In this document: positions 61,616 to 64,000 of the stretch, in pieces | Position numbering within the stretch: position 1 is the stretch's first letter | How the letters are laid out: each line of letters starts with the position of its first letter | Assembly: GCF_003324165.1 (NCBI RefSeq) | Contig: NW_025407850.1 | Coordinates: forward strand, 248,001-312,000 | From: Naegleria lovaniensis | Taxonomy: Eukaryota > Heterolobosea > Eutetramitea > Acrasida > Naegleriidae | DNA length: 64,000 nucleotides | Direction of reading: 5' to 3' | Notes under the pieces: generated by a model | Told to the model about the DNA's origin: nothing | The model's input: only the letters and a program-made list of their open reading frames with translations | Databases searched by the model: none | Made by a program: the position numbers and the translations under genes

Positions 61616-63988
61616 TTATTTTGAACTTCTTGAGAACAACTTGCTTTGAGCGATTAATTCACTGCACAGTTGTTGAATGTTGGTACATCTAATTCCACAA
61701 TTTTCAAATGTGATCTCTTCGTCCTTAGATGTTGACACAGCATTAAATATGAGTAGCCAGCCATGTACACGACTCAAAAACAAATCAACAATCCTATCAT
61801 TAAGTTCAAGGTATGGAGAACGATGATGAGTAACTGATTTAAGTGCAACATCATGTTCTTTAAGAGCCAATTGTTGAGTGCCGCGACCAGCAGCTGTACT
61901 TTGTAGCTCTCTTCTTAACTCAGGCTCTAACATTTTTTCCAATTTGAAATTTCTCTTCAGTAATTTGTACAAATACTTGTCACCTCTTGGTATTTTCTCG
62001 TTGGTGTCCAAGTTGTACCGGTCCACATGAAGCATAGACAAGTAGTTGCTTTGAGACGAATCATCTCCATGGTCGCTCACAAGTTTGCAATCATTTTCTG
62101 TCAATAAGGAAATGTAGAATAAAGTTTTCTGAATTTGCAAAGGGGACAGCAACATATTCACCATTGTGTACAATTCTTTTTCAAATATCTGAATTCCACT
62201 TGTTCCGTACGACTGAATAATTGCTTCGATATCTGCATCGTATCGAAACGGTTGGACATGTTCCTTAGAAATGCCGTACAATAAGGTGTAACACAACTCA
62301 TCATGTATCAATTGTGCCTTCTCGATATTAATTCTTATGGAGCTATCTCTTGATCGCATAGAAAGGCCTATAAACCAACACACAGCAGACCATCGTGCAA
62401 GCTCCTTAATTAATTTATCTAACTTTTCATACCAACTATTGTTATACATGGAGTATCTTGTAATAATCACGTTCGAAGCTAACTGTTGCACAGAAGTAGA
62501 TGTTGTTGACACTTGCTTCTTTTTGGTCTCAACATCCAACGACAAAAGTGAATGTTTTCTAGCAGCATAGTTCGAAAGAAAATATGAAACATTGGACTCT
62601 TGCTTCTTTTCATACGACGACGTGGCAAAGTATAACGATTTCACACTTCTTAAATCCAAGGACTCACCAGATGATATCATCTTGAATAGTGTGGTTCCAA
62701 TTTTTAAATGCGATAATATTCCAATTTCTCGATTTTTCTCTGTCAAACTTTGCACGAGACAACTTGTTTGAGTTTCCAACATGTATTCATTCGAGTAAAT
62801 GTTTCCAACTGGGACAAGTAAGAGGAGTGAGTCATTTTGTTCTAATCCTTCATAATAGATTCTAATTTCCCATGTTGTTGTATCATTATTATTGGATAAT
62901 TTTGAAAATTCAATAAATTTCACGAACGTGAGCCATTTGTGTGAGTGATCAGGTGGTAATAATTTTCCAATGGATTTGAAGAGAGAAATTAAGCTTGTTG
63001 TGAATTGTAATTGCTCAATATTACAGTCCAATCCCTTGTTTAAAACTCTGTGAATGGTCATTAATTCATTCTTCAGTGGAGGAAGATCAGTTTTTGAGAT
63101 GATTTCCAATTCCAAAAAATCCAATAAAATGTCTTCAGAGGTAGAGTTCAGAAATTCCAATAGAAAATTGACACTTCTCAATGAATAATAGATTTTTCTT
63201 GAGGTACGGATTTTCTTGTCTTCACATAAAAAGTTTGATAGTAATATTGAAAATTCCTGTTCTTGAAACATGGCGCGAAATTCTAAAATGAAATTTAACA
63301 TCTGTGCCCAAACGGTCACTAAATTTACATTCTCAAGAATCATGATTGGTTCTAAAAATCCAAATTCCAAGAGATTTGCCATGATCCTAATGAGGTATTG
63401 TATCTCTGTGAAGTACTTGTCTTTTTCAGTGGTTAACTTTGATATGAAATTGAAAAAATTGGGAATTAAGGAGCGAACACACTTGAAAATAGAGGACATC
63501 TCCTCATGTGCTGGATCATCGTCATGCTGATAGGCAAATAAATCCATGCTACAAGGTGTGTGATAACTTGAAAGGTGGTATAACAGTTCATCAATTTTCA
63601 ATCGTTCTTTTTGTTGAGTAAAAAGAAAATGTGCCACACTCTTTTCACTGCTTAACGAAACAGTACTATTACCGTATGATGAAGCACAGTAGCATGTCCT
63701 TAATACTGCTTCAAAAAATAATGTCAGTAAAGAACCTTTGATCGTATCATCCAAGTTTTGGTTCGTATTACATTGCAAGCATAGAATGGAAAACCAAACT
63801 CTCCAATCGCATTCAAAAGTTTTCAAACGATAGAGTGTGAAATTCCAAGTCTTGTCCATTGGAGATTCTCTTTTTGATGAAATATACTGTACAAATTCTT
63901 TCCATTCTGTATGAGAGGATTTTCGAATCGATAGTTGGGATTCTTTGAATACTGTGTTGAATATTGATTCGGAAATTGTTAAGGCCAT
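61616..63988 (-). CDS. Large hypothetical protein, all-alpha appearance
   Basis: Single exon, 790 residues from an ATG 13 bp from the window end; it may extend beyond. The sequence is rich in Leu, Phe, Ser and Thr with many amphipathic helices (for example SVNFLLEFLNSTSEDILLDF and LARWSAVCWFIGLSMRSR). No signal peptide, membrane span or catalytic motif is visible. A Gly-less, repetitive helical pattern could be an alpha-solenoid. I do not recognise a family. It is convergent with Ulp1, with 36 bp between stops. Confidence 0.65.
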   Translation of the reverse strand: MALTISESIFNTVFKESQLSIRKSSHTEWKEFVQYISSKRESPMDKTWNFTLYRLKTFECDWRVWFSILCLQCNTNQNLDDTIKGSLLTLFFEAVLRTCYCASSYGNSTVSLSSEKSVAHFLFTQQKERLKIDELLYHLSSYHTPCSMDLFAYQHDDDPAHEEMSSIFKCVRSLIPNFFNFISKLTTEKDKYFTEIQYLIRIMANLLEFGFLEPIMILENVNLVTVWAQMLNFILEFRAMFQEQEFSILLSNFLCEDKKIRTSRKIYYSLRSVNFLLEFLNSTSEDILLDFLELEIISKTDLPPLKNELMTIHRVLNKGLDCNIEQLQFTTSLISLFKSIGKLLPPDHSHKWLTFVKFIEFSKLSNNNDTTTWEIRIYYEGLEQNDSLLLLVPVGNIYSNEYMLETQTSCLVQSLTEKNREIGILSHLKIGTTLFKMISSGESLDLRSVKSLYFATSSYEKKQESNVSYFLSNYAARKHSLLSLDVETKKKQVSTTSTSVQQLASNVIITRYSMYNNSWYEKLDKLIKELARWSAVCWFIGLSMRSRDSSIRINIEKAQLIHDELCYTLLYGISKEHVQPFRYDADIEAIIQSYGTSGIQIFEKELYTMVNMLLSPLQIQKTLFYISLLTENDCKLVSDHGDDSSQSNYLSMLHVDRYNLDTNEKIPRGDKYLYKLLKRNFKLEKMLEPELRRELQSTAAGRGTQQLALKEHDVALKSVTHHRSPYLELNDRIVDLFLSRVHGWLLIFNAVSTSKDEEITFENCGIRCTNIQQLCSELIAQSKLFSRSSK

Positions 63989-64000
63989 TGAATTTCCTGC

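Overview
The window looks like nuclear DNA of a heterolobosean amoeboflagellate, most likely Naegleria. The evidence is indirect: AT-rich, compact eukaryotic genes with few short GT-AG introns (about 50-210 nt); Asn/Ser/His/Gln-rich low-complexity tracts; a DUF4116 repeat protein; RCC1-like proteins; a receptor kinase with a beta-helix-like ectodomain; and an 81-bp-period leucine-rich-repeat gene. Start codons often sit directly behind a run of A residues, which I used to choose starts.

Layout. 0-6 kb: a partial Asn/Gln-rich gene, a four-exon RCC1 protein, an unknown gene, a mitochondrial Obg GTPase and a small coiled-coil protein. 6-12 kb: an ankyrin-repeat protein, a secreted phospholipase A2 and a three-exon metallophosphoesterase. 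12.9-15.2 kb: an ATF6-like bZIP reading frame overlapping a membrane-segment frame, then a 5S rRNA gene. 15.3-21.2 kb: a Cys-rich type I membrane protein, a nodulin-like MFS transporter, mitochondrial-type TrpRS and a BCCIP/Bcp1 protein. After a 2.4-kb stretch with no convincing gene come a His/Ser-rich protein, USB1, a TIPIN/Swi3-like protein, coronin, an FG-rich protein with a BTB-like region, a PP4-like phosphatase, TAF7, the DUF4116 protein, a second RCC1-like gene, a five-exon LOG-family gene, an NmrA-like protein and the receptor kinase (to 46 kb).

46-50.5 kb is the accessory part. It holds a small gene, a 70-bp direct repeat whose second copy lies 4.1 kb away, a strong RNA-like hairpin, an orphan clathrin heavy chain 5' fragment, an F-box/LRR gene with 12 in-register repeats, and a degraded coding block of unknown family. 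50.5-64 kb returns to housekeeping genes: an unknown protein, a DUF1963-like protein, CKS1, a RimK-like ligase, an EEP-family nuclease, NDUFV2, BRE/BRCC45, ubiquitin-eL40, a Ulp1 SUMO protease and a large unknown protein.

The genes do not form one pathway. Many serve core nuclear, mitochondrial and signalling functions on either strand with short spacers, as expected of a gene-dense protist chromosome. Exon joins were worked out by hand from frame, splice consensus and family conservation, and none has transcript support here.
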